Source of the DNA: Neisseria subflava | GTDB taxonomy: Bacteria; Pseudomonadota; Gammaproteobacteria; Burkholderiales; Neisseriaceae | Assembly (NCBI RefSeq): GCF_005221305.1 | Contig: NZ_CP039887.1 | Coordinates: 1,550,001-1,614,000 of the forward strand | DNA length: 64,000 nt | Direction: 5' to 3' | Part shown: positions 34,039 through 43,115 of the stretch, piece after piece | Numbering within the stretch: position 1 is the first letter of the stretch | Layout: each line of letters starts with the position of its first letter | Notes under the pieces: generated by a model | What the model saw: the letters and a program-made list of their open reading frames with translations, nothing else | What the model was told of the DNA's origin: nothing | The model's database searches: none | Made by a program: the position numbers and the translations under genes

Positions 34039-36723
34039 TTATCCGAACTTCACTTCTGCTCCGAATACTTCCTGCCATAGTTTTCGCACATTGCCGTAGT
34101 GGGTCAGCAATTCGTCCGTTACTTCGGTTTTTTTGGCATCGCGCAGTTTGGTATTGTGTTGCTGCTGGCGGTAGAAGCGGTAGGCGGTGCGGCTTTGTTC
34201 TGCGAGGGTTTTGTCGATGAGGCCGCAGTCGGCGGCGATGTTCAACAGGGCGATGTTGCCGTAGTTGTCCAAGAGTTGCGGATATCGGCGGGCATGGACA
34301 AGGATGAGGTATTGGACGATAAATTCGACGTCAACCACGCCGCCGCGCGCGTATTTGACGTTGCTGTCAACCGGCGGATGGGTGGGGAACATTTTTTCGC
34401 GCATTTCGATGATTTCGTCTGCCAAGGCGGTTTGGTCGCGCTCGGCGGTGAGGATTTCGGTGCGGATGCGGTCGAAGGCCGTCTGAATTCCGGGTGTGCC
34501 GCAGATGAAGCGGGCGCGGGTGAGGGATTGGTGTTCCCACGTCCATGCGTTTTCGCGCTGGTATTTTTCGAAGGCGGCGATGCTGTGGGCGAGGAAGCCG
34601 GCGTCGCCGTTGGGGCGCAGGCGCAGGTCGGTTTCGTAGAGGCTGCCTGCGCCGGTGGCGGCGGAAAGCCAGTTGGTCAGGCGGCGGGCGAGGCGGCTGT
34701 ATACGTCGCCTGCGTCGGAGTGTGGGTCGTCATAAAGATAGACCAAATCAAGGTCGGAGGAATAGCTGAGCTCTTTACCGCCCAGTTTGCCGTAGCCGAT
34801 GATGGCGAATTGCGGCGTGTCGCGGTGTTTTTTGGGCATATCCGCCCACACGCACGGCAGGGCGGCGGCGAGGATGGTGTCGGCCAAGGCGGAGAGCTGG
34901 TCGGAAAGTGATTCTACCGTCCACAATCCGGCAAGGTCCTGAACGGCGAGGCGGAAGACTTGGGCATGTTGGAAATGGCGCAGTGTGTCCATTTGCGCTT
35001 CGGTGTCGCCGCCGCAGGCTTTGAGGTCGTTTGAAAGGGCGGCGGCGAGGGTTTGCCAGTCGAACGCGGTATCCAAAAGCTGCGCGCTGATGAGTTCGTC
35101 CAGCAGAATCGGATATTTGCTCAGATACGCCGCCACCCATGAGCTTTGGCTCATAATCTCTGCCAGTTGCGCCAAGGTTTGCGGATGTTCGTTGAGGAAA
35201 GCGAGATAGGCGGAGCGGCGGCTGATGTTTTCGAGGAAGTCAAACAGCCGCATTAATGTATCGGTCGGATTAGGTTGCTCGGCCGCCGCCTGTACCAACA
35301 ACGGCACAATCGCGTCAAAACGCGGCTGGGCGTGTACGGAAAGATGGCGGTATTTATGGCCGTTTCGGATTTGGTCGAGCCTTGCGGCGATGGTTTCGGC
35401 ATCGAACCCGTGTTCTTTCAGACGGCCTTGCCGCTCTTCTTCGTCGGGTTTATCCTGCCATGCCCATTGCCATTCGCTGTTGTCCTGTGTTTGCTCTTCG
35501 GGTTCGCTCAAAATTTCGTTGAACAACTGATTGACTTTGTTTCGATGAACGTTGAGGTCGTCTGAAAAGGCGGCGTAGCTGTCGAACCCCATGCTTTCGG
35601 CGAGCAGTTGCTGCTGTTCGGGCGAGGTGGGCAGGGTTTGGGTTTGCTGGTCGTCCCAGTATTGCAGGCGGTGTTCGACATCGCGCAGGAAGCGGTAGGC
35701 GGCAAGCAGGGTTTCAACGTTTTCAGACGGCATGATGCCCAGTTCGGCAAGTTTCTTCAGCGTTTCCTGCGTGCCTTTCAATTGCAGCGCACGCATTTGG
35801 CCGCCGCGTATCATCTGAAAAATCTGGGCGATAAATTCGACTTCGCGGATGCCGCCCGCGCCGAGTTTGATGTTGTCCGCCATGCCTTTTTTGCTGACCT
35901 CGCTGCGGATTTGGCGGTGCAGGTTGCGCATTGCTTCATACGCGCTGTAATCCAGATATTTGCGGAATACGAAAGGGCGCACCAGCGATTTGATGTCGTT
36001 CGGATACGGCGTAACTACACGGCCTTTGCACCACGCGTAGCGTTCCCATTCGCGCCCCTGCGTAATCAGGTATTGCTCCAGCGCGGTTTCGCTTAATACC
36101 AGCGCGCCCGAATCGCCGTCCGGCCGCAGCCGCATATCGACGCGGAACACCTGTCCGTCGGCGGTAATGTCGTTCAGCAGCGCAATCAGTTTCTGCCCGA
36201 CTTTGGTGAAAAACTCCTGATTGCCCCGTTCGCGCCTGCCGTCGGTGTCGCCCGATTCGGGATAGATGAAAATCAAATCGATGTCGGAAGACACGTTCAA
36301 CTCATAGCCGCCCGCCTTGCCCATCGCCACCACGCTCAAATGTTGCGGCGATTTGGTATAACGCCCGATCGGCGTGCCGTACATGTCCTGATAATAGGCG
36401 TAGGAAAAGTCCAATGCGGTATTGACGGCAAAATCGGCAAATAGCGTAATCGTGCGGGTTACTTCGTTCAAATCGCTGATGCGGTTGATATCGCGCACGA
36501 TAATCTGCGACACGACATAACGGCGCAACTCGCGCAACTGCCGCGCCAATTCTTCCTCGTTTTCTTCCGCGCGGATTTTGTCCCAATCGGCAAAAGCTTG
36601 AAAATCAGATTCAGTCAACACCTTGTCCAGCATGGGCAGGAAGATTTCGGGCTTGAGTTTGCCGGAATCAAGGTTGCGGGCGAGAAAAAGAGAATAACGG
36701 CGAGCAGTATCGAGGCGGTTCAT
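34039..36723 (-). CDS. glnE: Bifunctional glutamine synthetase adenylyltransferase/deadenylase
   Basis: An 894-residue enzyme that adenylylates and deadenylylates glutamine synthetase in response to PII and glutamine. Two nucleotidyltransferase domains are visible, each with a metal-binding acidic motif: VSSDIDLIFIYP in the N-terminal half (deadenylase) and YSSDLDLVYLYDD in the C-terminal half (adenylylase). Between them is the helical regulatory linker. The AGGIREVEFIAQ and ARGGVVDVEFIVQY repeats mark the paired domains. Full length and standalone. Confidence 0.96.
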   Translation of the reverse strand: MNRLDTARRYSLFLARNLDSGKLKPEIFLPMLDKVLTESDFQAFADWDKIRAEENEEELARQLRELRRYVVSQIIVRDINRISDLNEVTRTITLFADFAVNTALDFSYAYYQDMYGTPIGRYTKSPQHLSVVAMGKAGGYELNVSSDIDLIFIYPESGDTDGRRERGNQEFFTKVGQKLIALLNDITADGQVFRVDMRLRPDGDSGALVLSETALEQYLITQGREWERYAWCKGRVVTPYPNDIKSLVRPFVFRKYLDYSAYEAMRNLHRQIRSEVSKKGMADNIKLGAGGIREVEFIAQIFQMIRGGQMRALQLKGTQETLKKLAELGIMPSENVETLLAAYRFLRDVEHRLQYWDDQQTQTLPTSPEQQQLLAESMGFDSYAAFSDDLNVHRNKVNQLFNEILSEPEEQTQDNSEWQWAWQDKPDEEERQGRLKEHGFDAETIAARLDQIRNGHKYRHLSVHAQPRFDAIVPLLVQAAAEQPNPTDTLMRLFDFLENISRRSAYLAFLNEHPQTLAQLAEIMSQSSWVAAYLSKYPILLDELISAQLLDTAFDWQTLAAALSNDLKACGGDTEAQMDTLRHFQHAQVFRLAVQDLAGLWTVESLSDQLSALADTILAAALPCVWADMPKKHRDTPQFAIIGYGKLGGKELSYSSDLDLVYLYDDPHSDAGDVYSRLARRLTNWLSAATGAGSLYETDLRLRPNGDAGFLAHSIAAFEKYQRENAWTWEHQSLTRARFICGTPGIQTAFDRIRTEILTAERDQTALADEIIEMREKMFPTHPPVDSNVKYARGGVVDVEFIVQYLILVHARRYPQLLDNYGNIALLNIAADCGLIDKTLAEQSRTAYRFYRQQQHNTKLRDAKKTEVTDELLTHYGNVRKLWQEVFGAEVKFG

Positions 36724-36852
36724 AATCTTTGCCTGAATAAACAGAAAAGACCATCATAGCAAGGTTTCAGGCCGTCTGAAACCCACGCTTTCCCCTATCC
36801 GTGCAATCGGCTAAAATACCAACCTTTACAACCCCCACATAAGGAAACCGCC

Positions 36853-37131
36853 ATGACCCGTATGGTTCACTGCGTCAAACTCGGCAAAGAAGCCGAAGGC
36901 ATGAAATTTCCGCCGCTGCCCAACGAATTGGGCAAACGCATTTTTGAAAACGTTTCCCAAGAAGCATGGATGGCTTGGACCCGTCACCAAACCATGCTGA
37001 TCAACGAAAACCGCTTAAGTCTTGCCGATCCGCGCGCACGCGAATACCTCGCTCAGCAGATGGAACAATACTTCTTCGGCGACGGCGCAGATGCCGTACA
37101 AGGCTATGTTCCGCAAGAGCCTACTAAATAA
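36853..37131 (+). CDS. yggX: Probable Fe(2+)-trafficking protein YggX
   Basis: A 92-residue protein of the YggX family, implicated in iron trafficking and protection of Fe-S clusters from oxidants. VHCVKLGKEAEG holds the single conserved Cys near the N-terminus. GKRIFENVSQEAWMAW and TMLINENRLSLADP match the family core. AAGGAAACCGCC precedes the ATG. It is monocistronic with a DUS terminator. Confidence 0.96.
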   Translation: MTRMVHCVKLGKEAEGMKFPPLPNELGKRIFENVSQEAWMAWTRHQTMLINENRLSLADPRAREYLAQQMEQYFFGDGADAVQGYVPQEPTK

Positions 37132-37142
37132 GCATTAAACAC

Positions 37143-37178
37143 CAAGGCCGTCTGAAACCCGATTTTCAGACGGCCTTT
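37143..37178 (+). terminator. DUS inverted-repeat terminator of yggX
   Basis: AAGGCCGTCTGAAA with an inverted partner, starting 12 nt after the stop. Confidence 0.75.
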
Positions 37179-37294
37179 AAAATTCCCGATTGCCCCGCAT
37201 ATTAGGCAAATAGAACAGATAAATCATACAAACCCATGATTCTCTGTTAAAATCCAAATTTCATTCATTTCCAATCCACACTGGAGCAAACGCC

Positions 37295-37981
37295 ATGCAA
37301 AACGACGTTTACGACTATACCTCGCAAGGCTCGGTTGCCAAAAATACCGTCCTGCAAAAAACCTACCGCCTGCTCGGCCTGTCTTTCATTCCTGCCGTTG
37401 CCGGCGCGTTCTTTTCCGCCAAAACAGGCTTTAACATTTTCGCCATGTTCGGTTCATACTATGTTGCCCTGGCCGCCTTCTTCGGCTTCTTCTACGGCAT
37501 GACCTTCCTGATCGAGAAAAACCGTTACAGCAACGTCGGCGTAGTCCTGTTGATGATCTTCACTTTCGGCATGGGCCTTGCCATCAGCCCTATGTTGCAA
37601 TACGCCTTAGCGATTAACAACGGCGCGCAAATCGTCGGTACGGCCGCCGCCATGACCGCCGGTGTATTCTTCACCATGTCCGCTATGGCACGCCGCACCA
37701 CAATGAACATGAACAAACTCGGCAGCTTCCTCGGTGCCGGTGCGATCGTACTCATGATTGCCGTTGTGGCCAACATCTTCCTCAACATCCCTGCCCTGAG
37801 CCTGACCATCGCGGCCGGCTTCGTTGTCTTCAGTTCCCTGATGATTATGTGGCAGGTGCGTACCGTTATCGACGGCGGTGAAGACAGCCACATCAGCGCA
37901 GCGCTGACCATCTTCATCTCCATCTACAACATTTTCAGCAGCCTCTTGAGAATCCTCATCTCTATTAGCGGTGACGACTGA
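37295..37981 (+). CDS. Bax inhibitor-1 family (YccA-like) membrane protein
   Basis: A 228-residue protein with seven predicted transmembrane helices of the Bax inhibitor-1/YccA family. Conserved blocks are TYRLLGLSFIPAVAGA in helix 1, FGMGLAISPML in the middle, and the C-terminal SIYNIFSSLLRILISISGDD. E. coli YccA modulates the FtsH protease; related BsYetJ leaks Ca2+. Which role applies here is not evident. A TGGAGCAAACGCC stretch precedes the ATG. Confidence 0.92.
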   Translation: MQNDVYDYTSQGSVAKNTVLQKTYRLLGLSFIPAVAGAFFSAKTGFNIFAMFGSYYVALAAFFGFFYGMTFLIEKNRYSNVGVVLLMIFTFGMGLAISPMLQYALAINNGAQIVGTAAAMTAGVFFTMSAMARRTTMNMNKLGSFLGAGAIVLMIAVVANIFLNIPALSLTIAAGFVVFSSLMIMWQVRTVIDGGEDSHISAALTIFISIYNIFSSLLRILISISGDD

Positions 37982-37990
37982 TAAAGCCGC

Positions 37991-38023
37991 AAAGGCCGTC
38001 TGAAATTTCAGACGGCCTTTTTG
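37991..38023 (+). terminator. DUS inverted-repeat terminator
   Basis: AAAGGCCGTCTGAAATTTCAGACGG-type hairpin with almost no loop, followed by TTTTT. Confidence 0.75.
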
Positions 38024-38088
38024 ATTTTTGACATCACCGGCAAACTCCCCTATCCTGAACGCCACACAAACCCCATTCCCAACCCCAA

Positions 38089-38601
38089 ATGACCACGACC
38101 ACTCCGCGCCGTGCCGTGTACGCAGGCAGCTTCGACCCTCCCACCCTCGGCCACCTGTGGATGATACAGGAAGCCCAATCCCTCTTTGACGAACTCATCG
38201 TCGCCATCGGCACCAATCCAGAAAAGCGCAACACCTACACCATAGAAGAACGCCGCGCTATGCTCGATGCCATTACCCACCCCTTCCCCAACGTCCGCAT
38301 CAGCGTGTTTGAAAACCGCTTTTTGGTCGATTACGCCCGCGAAGCCAACGCCAATTTCATCGTCCGCGGCATCCGTTCCTCCGCCGACTACGAATACGAA
38401 CGCTCGATGCGCTACATCAACAGCGACATCGCCCCCGAAATCTCCACCGTCTTCCTGATGCCGCCGCGCGAAATAGCCGAAGTGTCCTCCACCATGGTCA
38501 AAGGCTTGGTCGGCCCACAAGGCTGGCGCGACATGATAGGCCGCTACCTCCCCGACCCCGTCTATCAAAAAATCCTGCAAGACCACGAAACAAACACATA
38601 A
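38089..38601 (+). CDS. coaD: Phosphopantetheine adenylyltransferase
   Basis: A 170-residue nucleotidyltransferase catalysing ATP + 4'-phosphopantetheine to dephospho-CoA, the penultimate step of CoA synthesis. The HxGH-type motif is GSFDPPTLGHLW (residues 10-21). The adenylyl-binding EVSSTMVKGL region is near the C-terminus, and RGIRSSADYEYERSM is also characteristic. Length is standard. Confidence 0.97.
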   Translation: MTTTTPRRAVYAGSFDPPTLGHLWMIQEAQSLFDELIVAIGTNPEKRNTYTIEERRAMLDAITHPFPNVRISVFENRFLVDYAREANANFIVRGIRSSADYEYERSMRYINSDIAPEISTVFLMPPREIAEVSSTMVKGLVGPQGWRDMIGRYLPDPVYQKILQDHETNT

Positions 38602-38603
38602 AA

Positions 38604-38634
38604 CAAAGGCCGTCTGAACATTTCAGACGGCCTT
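38604..38634. terminator. DUS inverted-repeat terminator between convergent genes
   Basis: Inverted DUS with a 2-nt loop between coaD and the convergent membrane-protein gene. Confidence 0.75.
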
Positions 38635-38648
38635 CCAATTTCCATTGA

Positions 38649-39209
38649 TTATTTACGGGCGGACATCAACACCTGCAGGTTTTGATTCAACGTTTCCATG
38701 TCCAACCAACCGGCGGCAATAAACAGCATCAAAATCACCGTACCCACACACAGCACGCCGATACCATACAACAGATAGCCCACCAAAACACGGCCTACCG
38801 TTGCATTTCCCATCCACATCAAACCGCGTACCTGCACCACAAAAACCCAAGCCTGCCACAGCAGCGCAAACGCAGCCAACGCCGGCACATACAACACCAG
38901 CAACAGCGGCAGTAGCAAAGCCTCAGACACCAAAATAAAGCCCCACAAAGGCAGCTGGGGCGCACCGTAATAATGCAGCACCTTGCGCATCGAGCGGCTC
39001 AACACCAACCATTTCACAATCACCAAAATCACCGACAGGCACACTGCCGCCGCGCCACTGCCAAACAAAGGCGACATGCTGGCCGCGTTTACCACGCCCA
39101 ACAGCAGCAACACCGCCGCCATCACCAAAGGCGAATACAAATACGTCTCCGGCGAACGATAGCGCAAACGCAGAACATCCCACATATCACGAACAAACAC
39201 ATACAGCAT
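38649..39209 (-). CDS. Predicted inner-membrane protein, function unknown
   Basis: A 186-residue protein with about five hydrophobic helices (residues 24-42, 50-68, 84-105, 112-130 and 150-175) and otherwise no motif. The N-terminal cytoplasmic segment MLYVFVRDMWDVLRLRYRSP resembles the start of Yip1-like bacterial membrane proteins, but this is weak. I chose ATG 39209 because upstream sequence holds a DUS and a TACAAT-type -10 (39236-39241), which would lie inside the gene if the earlier ATG at 39287 were used. Confidence 0.7.
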   Translation of the reverse strand: MLYVFVRDMWDVLRLRYRSPETYLYSPLVMAAVLLLLGVVNAASMSPLFGSGAAAVCLSVILVIVKWLVLSRSMRKVLHYYGAPQLPLWGFILVSEALLLPLLLVLYVPALAAFALLWQAWVFVVQVRGLMWMGNATVGRVLVGYLLYGIGVLCVGTVILMLFIAAGWLDMETLNQNLQVLMSARK

Positions 39210-39358
39210 GGCATAAATCCAAAGCAAAAAAGCCGATTGTATCTTAGGCCGTCTGAAAATCAAACCGGCAAACCTAAAAACCGCCAATTAAAACGAAAAA
39301 TAATTCAATACAAAACAAAATCTTAATTTACCGCCTCAAAAATAAAGCCTACAAACGC

Positions 39359-39387
39359 TTGCACAAGGCAACGAAATTTGGTTTAAT
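39359..39387 (+). promoter_or_regulatory. Promoter of tRNA-Phe
   Basis: TTGCAC (39359-39364), 17-nt spacer, TTTAAT (39382-39387), 27 nt before the tRNA. Confidence 0.65.
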
Positions 39388-39413
39388 TCACATCTCGCAA
39401 CGAAACATGCGAA

Positions 39414-39489
39414 GGCCAGATAGCTCAGTTGGTAGAGCAACGGATTGAAAATCCGTGTGTCGGCGGTTCGATTCCGCCTCTGGCCACCA
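39414..39489 (+). tRNA. tRNA-Phe (anticodon GAA)
   Basis: A 76-nt cloverleaf. Acceptor GGCCAGA pairs with TCTGGCC, the D arm is GCTCAGTTGGTAGAGC, anticodon GAA lies in GATTGAAAATCC, the T arm has GTTCGATTC, and CCA is encoded. Confidence 0.98.
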
Positions 39490-39491
39490 CC

Positions 39492-39518
39492 AACCGCCTT
39501 GAAGCGGTTATTTTTTTA
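39492..39518 (+). terminator. Intrinsic terminator of tRNA-Phe
   Basis: AACCGC/GCGGTT stem and a run of seven T, 3 nt after the tRNA. Confidence 0.8.
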
Positions 39519-39798
39519 TCTATACGATTTGAACGTATGCTTTAAGCGCAAATCCCGTTCCAGACCATGCGTCCCGATTTCCACACAAGGCCGTCTGAAA
39601 ATTTTCAGACGGCCTTTGTTCATGTTGGCATGGCATAAAAATCCGCTTTACCGCCCCATTCCGACAGAATACGGCGCTTCCATCCGAATCGGCTGAAACC
39701 TACGCGAACATACTGAATATGAATAAAGTTCAAGGCCGGTCGGTTTACTATATAATACCGTCCAAACCAACCATAACTTACTCATTGCAGGGAAGATA
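39519..39798. other. Intergenic region upstream of the DarA/DarB-type operon
   Basis: Contains an inverted DUS hairpin (39585-39619) and a TATAAT at 39751-39756 with a weak TTCAAG 16 nt upstream, the likely promoter of the operon. No ORF is credible. Confidence 0.5.
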
Positions 39799-40707
39799 AT
39801 GAAAAAAGTGCTGATTGTGCATTACTCGCAAACGGGGCAGCTCTCCAGCCTGGCGCGAAATTTTGCCGCGCCGTTGCAAACAGCTGGCGTACAGGTCGAT
39901 TGCGTCAATATCGTACCGGAGCAGGCATTTCCGTTTCCGTGGCCGTTTTGGCGTTTTTTCGATACCTTTCCTGAAACCGTCCATTTAAAACCCGCCCCGA
40001 TTCTGCCGCCGCAAATTCCATCCGAAGATTACGATGTGGTGGTCATTGCCTACACCGTTTGGTTCCTCTCTCCTTCGCAACCGATGACCGCCTTTTTGCA
40101 ACGTGAAGAAACGCGCCGGCTGCTGGACGGCAAACCGGTCATCACGCTTATCGGCTGCCGCAATATGTGGCTGGGCGCGCAGGAAAAAATGAAATCTTTG
40201 CTGAAACAAAACGGCGCCAAACTCATCGGCAACATCGTAAAAATCGATGCCTGCAACAGCGCGGCTAGTTTCATTACCACGCCCGCATGGATGCTGACCG
40301 GCGACAAGCGCTATTTCCGCTCTCTGCCCTCCGCCGGCATTGCTGAAGAAGAATTGGCGGATGCGGCGCGGTTTGGTACGAAATTGCGCGATACACTATT
40401 GAACCAACAACCTTTGGACGAAACCCTGTTTCAAAACATGGGCGCAGTGGCAGTCAATGAAAAACTGATTTTCAGTGAACGCGCTGCCGGTCGCAGCTTC
40501 TTCGTCTGGGGCAAGCTTTTGATGGCGGCAGGCCATATTTCCCCGCTTTTGCGCCGTGCGCTGCTGTGCTTCTACATCGTATTTTTATTGGCGATGATTT
40601 TGGTGGTTTTACCTGTCAGCGTGATTTTGAAAAAACTGCTGCATCCGCTGCTCAAAGGCCGTCTGAAAAAACTGGCGGATTATTACGGCCAACCTTCCGG
40701 CGGATGA
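39799..40707 (+). CDS. DarA-like flavodoxin-fold enzyme (dialkylresorcinol-type aromatase)
   Basis: A 302-residue protein annotated in related genomes as dialkylresorcinol condensing enzyme. Residues 1-180 are flavodoxin-like: KKVLIVHYSQTGQLSSLA is the FMN phosphate loop and VVIAYTVWFLSPSQPM a second flavin-contact segment. Residues 240-275 form a transmembrane hairpin (ALLCFYIVFLLAMILVVLPV), so it is membrane-bound. In dialkylresorcinol pathways DarA aromatises the cyclohexanedione made by DarB; a darB-like gene lies 0.8 kb downstream. AGGGAAGATA precedes the ATG. Function is inferred from family and context. Confidence 0.75.
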   Translation: MKKVLIVHYSQTGQLSSLARNFAAPLQTAGVQVDCVNIVPEQAFPFPWPFWRFFDTFPETVHLKPAPILPPQIPSEDYDVVVIAYTVWFLSPSQPMTAFLQREETRRLLDGKPVITLIGCRNMWLGAQEKMKSLLKQNGAKLIGNIVKIDACNSAASFITTPAWMLTGDKRYFRSLPSAGIAEEELADAARFGTKLRDTLLNQQPLDETLFQNMGAVAVNEKLIFSERAAGRSFFVWGKLLMAAGHISPLLRRALLCFYIVFLLAMILVVLPVSVILKKLLHPLLKGRLKKLADYYGQPSGG

Positions 40708-40744
40708 ATCGGATTGCGGGCGGCAACCTGTAAGGAGACTGTAT

Positions 40745-41164
40745 ATGGACGATTTTGAACGCATTTACCGCGACTGGCACGAATATGCCAAAAACCGCGA
40801 CACCGACGCGCTGATTGCGCTGTATGCCGACGACGCCGTATTTGAAAGCCCGCTGGTGCCCGCAATTATGAATACCGACAGCGGCATCCTGTGCGGCAAG
40901 GCCGAAATCCTGCGTTTTTTACAGGAAGGTACGCGCCGCCGTCCCAACGATTTGGTGCGCTGGTATCGGGACGGCCGCTATTTCGTTGCGGGCGATACGC
41001 TGGTGTGGGAATACCCGCGCCAGACGCCCGACGGCGATCAGGTGGATATTTTGGAAGTGATGCGACTGGAAGGCGGCAAAATCAAGCACCACCGCATTTA
41101 TTGGGGCTGGTTCGGCACGCAGATGCTGACAGCTTCGGCACTCGCCAAAGCGGTTAAGGCTTGA
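40745..41164 (+). CDS. SnoaL/NTF2-like protein
   Basis: A 139-residue alpha+beta-barrel protein of the nuclear-transport-factor-2/ketosteroid-isomerase superfamily. IYRDWHEYAKNRDTDALIALYADDAVFESP and the glycine-containing CGKAEILRFLQEG are typical. Members include polyketide cyclases and isomerases; the aromatic KHHRIYWGWFGTQML tail could line the pocket. Being 37 nt after the darA-like gene in one operon, a cyclase-like role is conceivable, but no catalytic residues can be assigned. AAGGAGAC is a good ribosome-binding site. Confidence 0.8.
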   Translation: MDDFERIYRDWHEYAKNRDTDALIALYADDAVFESPLVPAIMNTDSGILCGKAEILRFLQEGTRRRPNDLVRWYRDGRYFVAGDTLVWEYPRQTPDGDQVDILEVMRLEGGKIKHHRIYWGWFGTQMLTASALAKAVKA

Positions 41165-41279
41165 CGCCGGAAGCCGCACCGACGTTGGCAGAGGCCGTCT
41201 GAAAACGACCAAAATGTTTTGCAGCAACGGCCGACGACAGTCTTGCTTTTCAGACGGCCTCAAATACAGAAAGCACTCC

Positions 41280-41525
41280 ATGCCCGAAGTTATCCACTAC
41301 CCCGAACGCCGTCGCTTTCAAATCGATATTGACGGTTTGGAAGCAGGCTACATCAGCTATACCGAACACAACGGCGGCTGGGACATAAACCATACCGTGG
41401 TCTCGCCCAACTTCCGTCATCGCGGCATTGCCAAACTGCTGGTGAGCGCGCTGATGGAATACGCCGAAACACACCACATCCCGTTGACTGCAAGCTGCGA
41501 CTACGCGGCGCGGTTTATCGGTTGA
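41280..41525 (+). CDS. Small GNAT-fold acetyltransferase (NATD1-like)
   Basis: An 81-residue minimal GNAT protein. GGWDINHTVVSPNFRHRGIAKLLVSALMEY spans the acetyl-CoA pyrophosphate-binding strand and helix (RHRGIAKLL is the RxxGxG/A-like motif). It is an NATD1/YjdJ-type protein whose substrate is unknown. Start ATG 41280 gives the family length; a DUS lies in the 115-nt gap before it. It is 19 nt upstream of the darB-like gene. Confidence 0.82.
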   Translation: MPEVIHYPERRRFQIDIDGLEAGYISYTEHNGGWDINHTVVSPNFRHRGIAKLLVSALMEYAETHHIPLTASCDYAARFIG

Positions 41526-41544
41526 TTATTTTGACAAACACATC

Positions 41545-42711
41545 ATGACATCGAATAACACACTCAAAGACGTTTATCTCAACCGCGTTTCTGCCTTCTT
41601 GCCCAATGCCCCCGTCGGTAATGACGAAATGGAAGCCGTCCTCGGCATGGCAGGCGATGTGCCTTCACGCGTGCGCCGTATGATTTTGCGTTCCAACGGC
41701 ATTTTGTCGCGCCATTACGCCATCGACCCCGAAAGCCGACGCACGACGCATACCAATGCCGAGTTAGCTGCCGAAGCGGTCAATGGCTTATTTGCCCAAG
41801 GCGTTCCTGCCGAAGCCATCGGCAGCCTAGCGTGCGCCACTTCCTATCCCGACCAAACCATGCCCGGACACGGCGTGATGGTGCATGGTTTGCTGGATAT
41901 GCCGCCTTGCGAAGTGTTCAGCATGGCAGGCGTATGCGCGGCAGGTATGGCGGCGATGAAACACGCCTACAACGCTGTGCGCACCGGCGAACACGCACAT
42001 GCAGTTTCCGTTGCTTCCGAAAACGCCTCGGCGGTCATGCGCGGCGAAGTGTTCCAAAGCGAAACCGACCATAAAAAACTGGAAAACGCGTCCCCCGAAA
42101 TCGGGTTTGAAAAAGACTTTTTGCGCTGGATGCTGTCTGACGGCGCAGGCGCGGTGTATCTGTCCGACCGCCCCAATTCAGACGGCCTCAGCCTGAAAAT
42201 CCATTGGATAGACCTGCTTTCCTACGCCAACGAAATGCCGCCCTGCATGTATGCCGGCGCAGAATTCCGCGACGGCGTATTTGAAGGCTGGAAACACGCC
42301 GATGCCGATTACGGCCGCCGCCACAGCCTGATGGCGGTCAAACAAGACGTCAAACTGCTGAACGAAAATATCGTCCGCTATACAGTGGAAAAACCCCTCT
42401 CCCAAATCGCCGCCAAACACGGCATCCGCGCCGAAGAAATCGATTGGTTCCTGCCACACTACTCTTCCGGCTTTTTCCGCGACCGCCTTTCAGACGGCCT
42501 GAAAAATATCGGCTTCGACATTCCGCAGGAAAAATGGTTTACCAATCTGCACAGCAAGGGCAACACGGGTTCGGCCTCGATTTACATCATCCTTGAAGAA
42601 TTTTTGCGCACTTTCCCCATCGAACACGGCCAAAAAATCCTGTGTTACGTTCCGGAAAGCGGCCGTTTTTCAACATGTTTCATGCTTTTGGAAGCAGTAA
42701 AGGCCGTCTGA
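41545..42711 (+). CDS. DarB/StlD-like beta-ketoacyl synthase (KAS III type)
   Basis: A 388-residue thiolase-fold ketosynthase of the StlD/DarB group. The Cys-His-Asn triad is present: Cys131 in FSMAGVCAAGM, His305 in WFLPHYSSGF and Asn340 in SKGNTGSAS. DarB enzymes join two ketoacyl chains and cyclise them to a cyclohexanedione, the precursor of dialkylresorcinols. It is shorter than the HMG-CoA synthase class and too distant from the housekeeping FabH motif layout to be FabH. The downstream gene starts at the base after its stop, so the two are tightly coupled. Confidence 0.8.
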   Translation: MTSNNTLKDVYLNRVSAFLPNAPVGNDEMEAVLGMAGDVPSRVRRMILRSNGILSRHYAIDPESRRTTHTNAELAAEAVNGLFAQGVPAEAIGSLACATSYPDQTMPGHGVMVHGLLDMPPCEVFSMAGVCAAGMAAMKHAYNAVRTGEHAHAVSVASENASAVMRGEVFQSETDHKKLENASPEIGFEKDFLRWMLSDGAGAVYLSDRPNSDGLSLKIHWIDLLSYANEMPPCMYAGAEFRDGVFEGWKHADADYGRRHSLMAVKQDVKLLNENIVRYTVEKPLSQIAAKHGIRAEEIDWFLPHYSSGFFRDRLSDGLKNIGFDIPQEKWFTNLHSKGNTGSASIYIILEEFLRTFPIEHGQKILCYVPESGRFSTCFMLLEAVKAV

Positions 42712-43107
42712 ATGAAGATTGACGACATCCCTCAAGACAACAGCACCAGCTACCACGGCCACCGTAAAGTCATCTACGGCACCCGCGACGGCCACTACGA
42801 AGCGGCCACCAGCAACGGTTGGCAGGACGAAGCCTACGCCACCGAAATGGCAGTGTGCGAACTCGATGCCCAAACGCAGGCCGCGCGCGAAGCCGTCGAA
42901 AAAGGCGAATATTCGCCGCTGTACTACCATATGTTCCGCTGCCGTTATGATGAAACCGGCTTGGCCATGGCGGCAGGCGTATGGAAATGGCAGCTGCGTC
43001 GGCATTTCCGCCCCGAAGTGTTCGCCAAATTACCGGCCAAAACCCTACAAAAATACGCCGATGCCTGCCAAATCAGCATAGACGGCCTCAAACAAACCGA
43101 TATTTAA
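42712..43107 (+). CDS. Uncharacterised protein coupled to the DarB-like gene
   Basis: A 131-residue soluble, acidic protein. I see no known motif. Residues 15-45 are Tyr/Gly/His-rich (YHGHRKVIYGTRDGHYEAAT) and the second half is helical (YYHMFRCRYDETGLAMAAG, VWKWQLRRHFRPEVF). Its ATG immediately follows the DarB-like stop (TGAATG), and the next gene is 8 nt away, so it is a dedicated member of this operon. Confidence 0.75.
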   Translation: MKIDDIPQDNSTSYHGHRKVIYGTRDGHYEAATSNGWQDEAYATEMAVCELDAQTQAAREAVEKGEYSPLYYHMFRCRYDETGLAMAAGVWKWQLRRHFRPEVFAKLPAKTLQKYADACQISIDGLKQTDI

Positions 43108-43115
43108 AGCCCCTC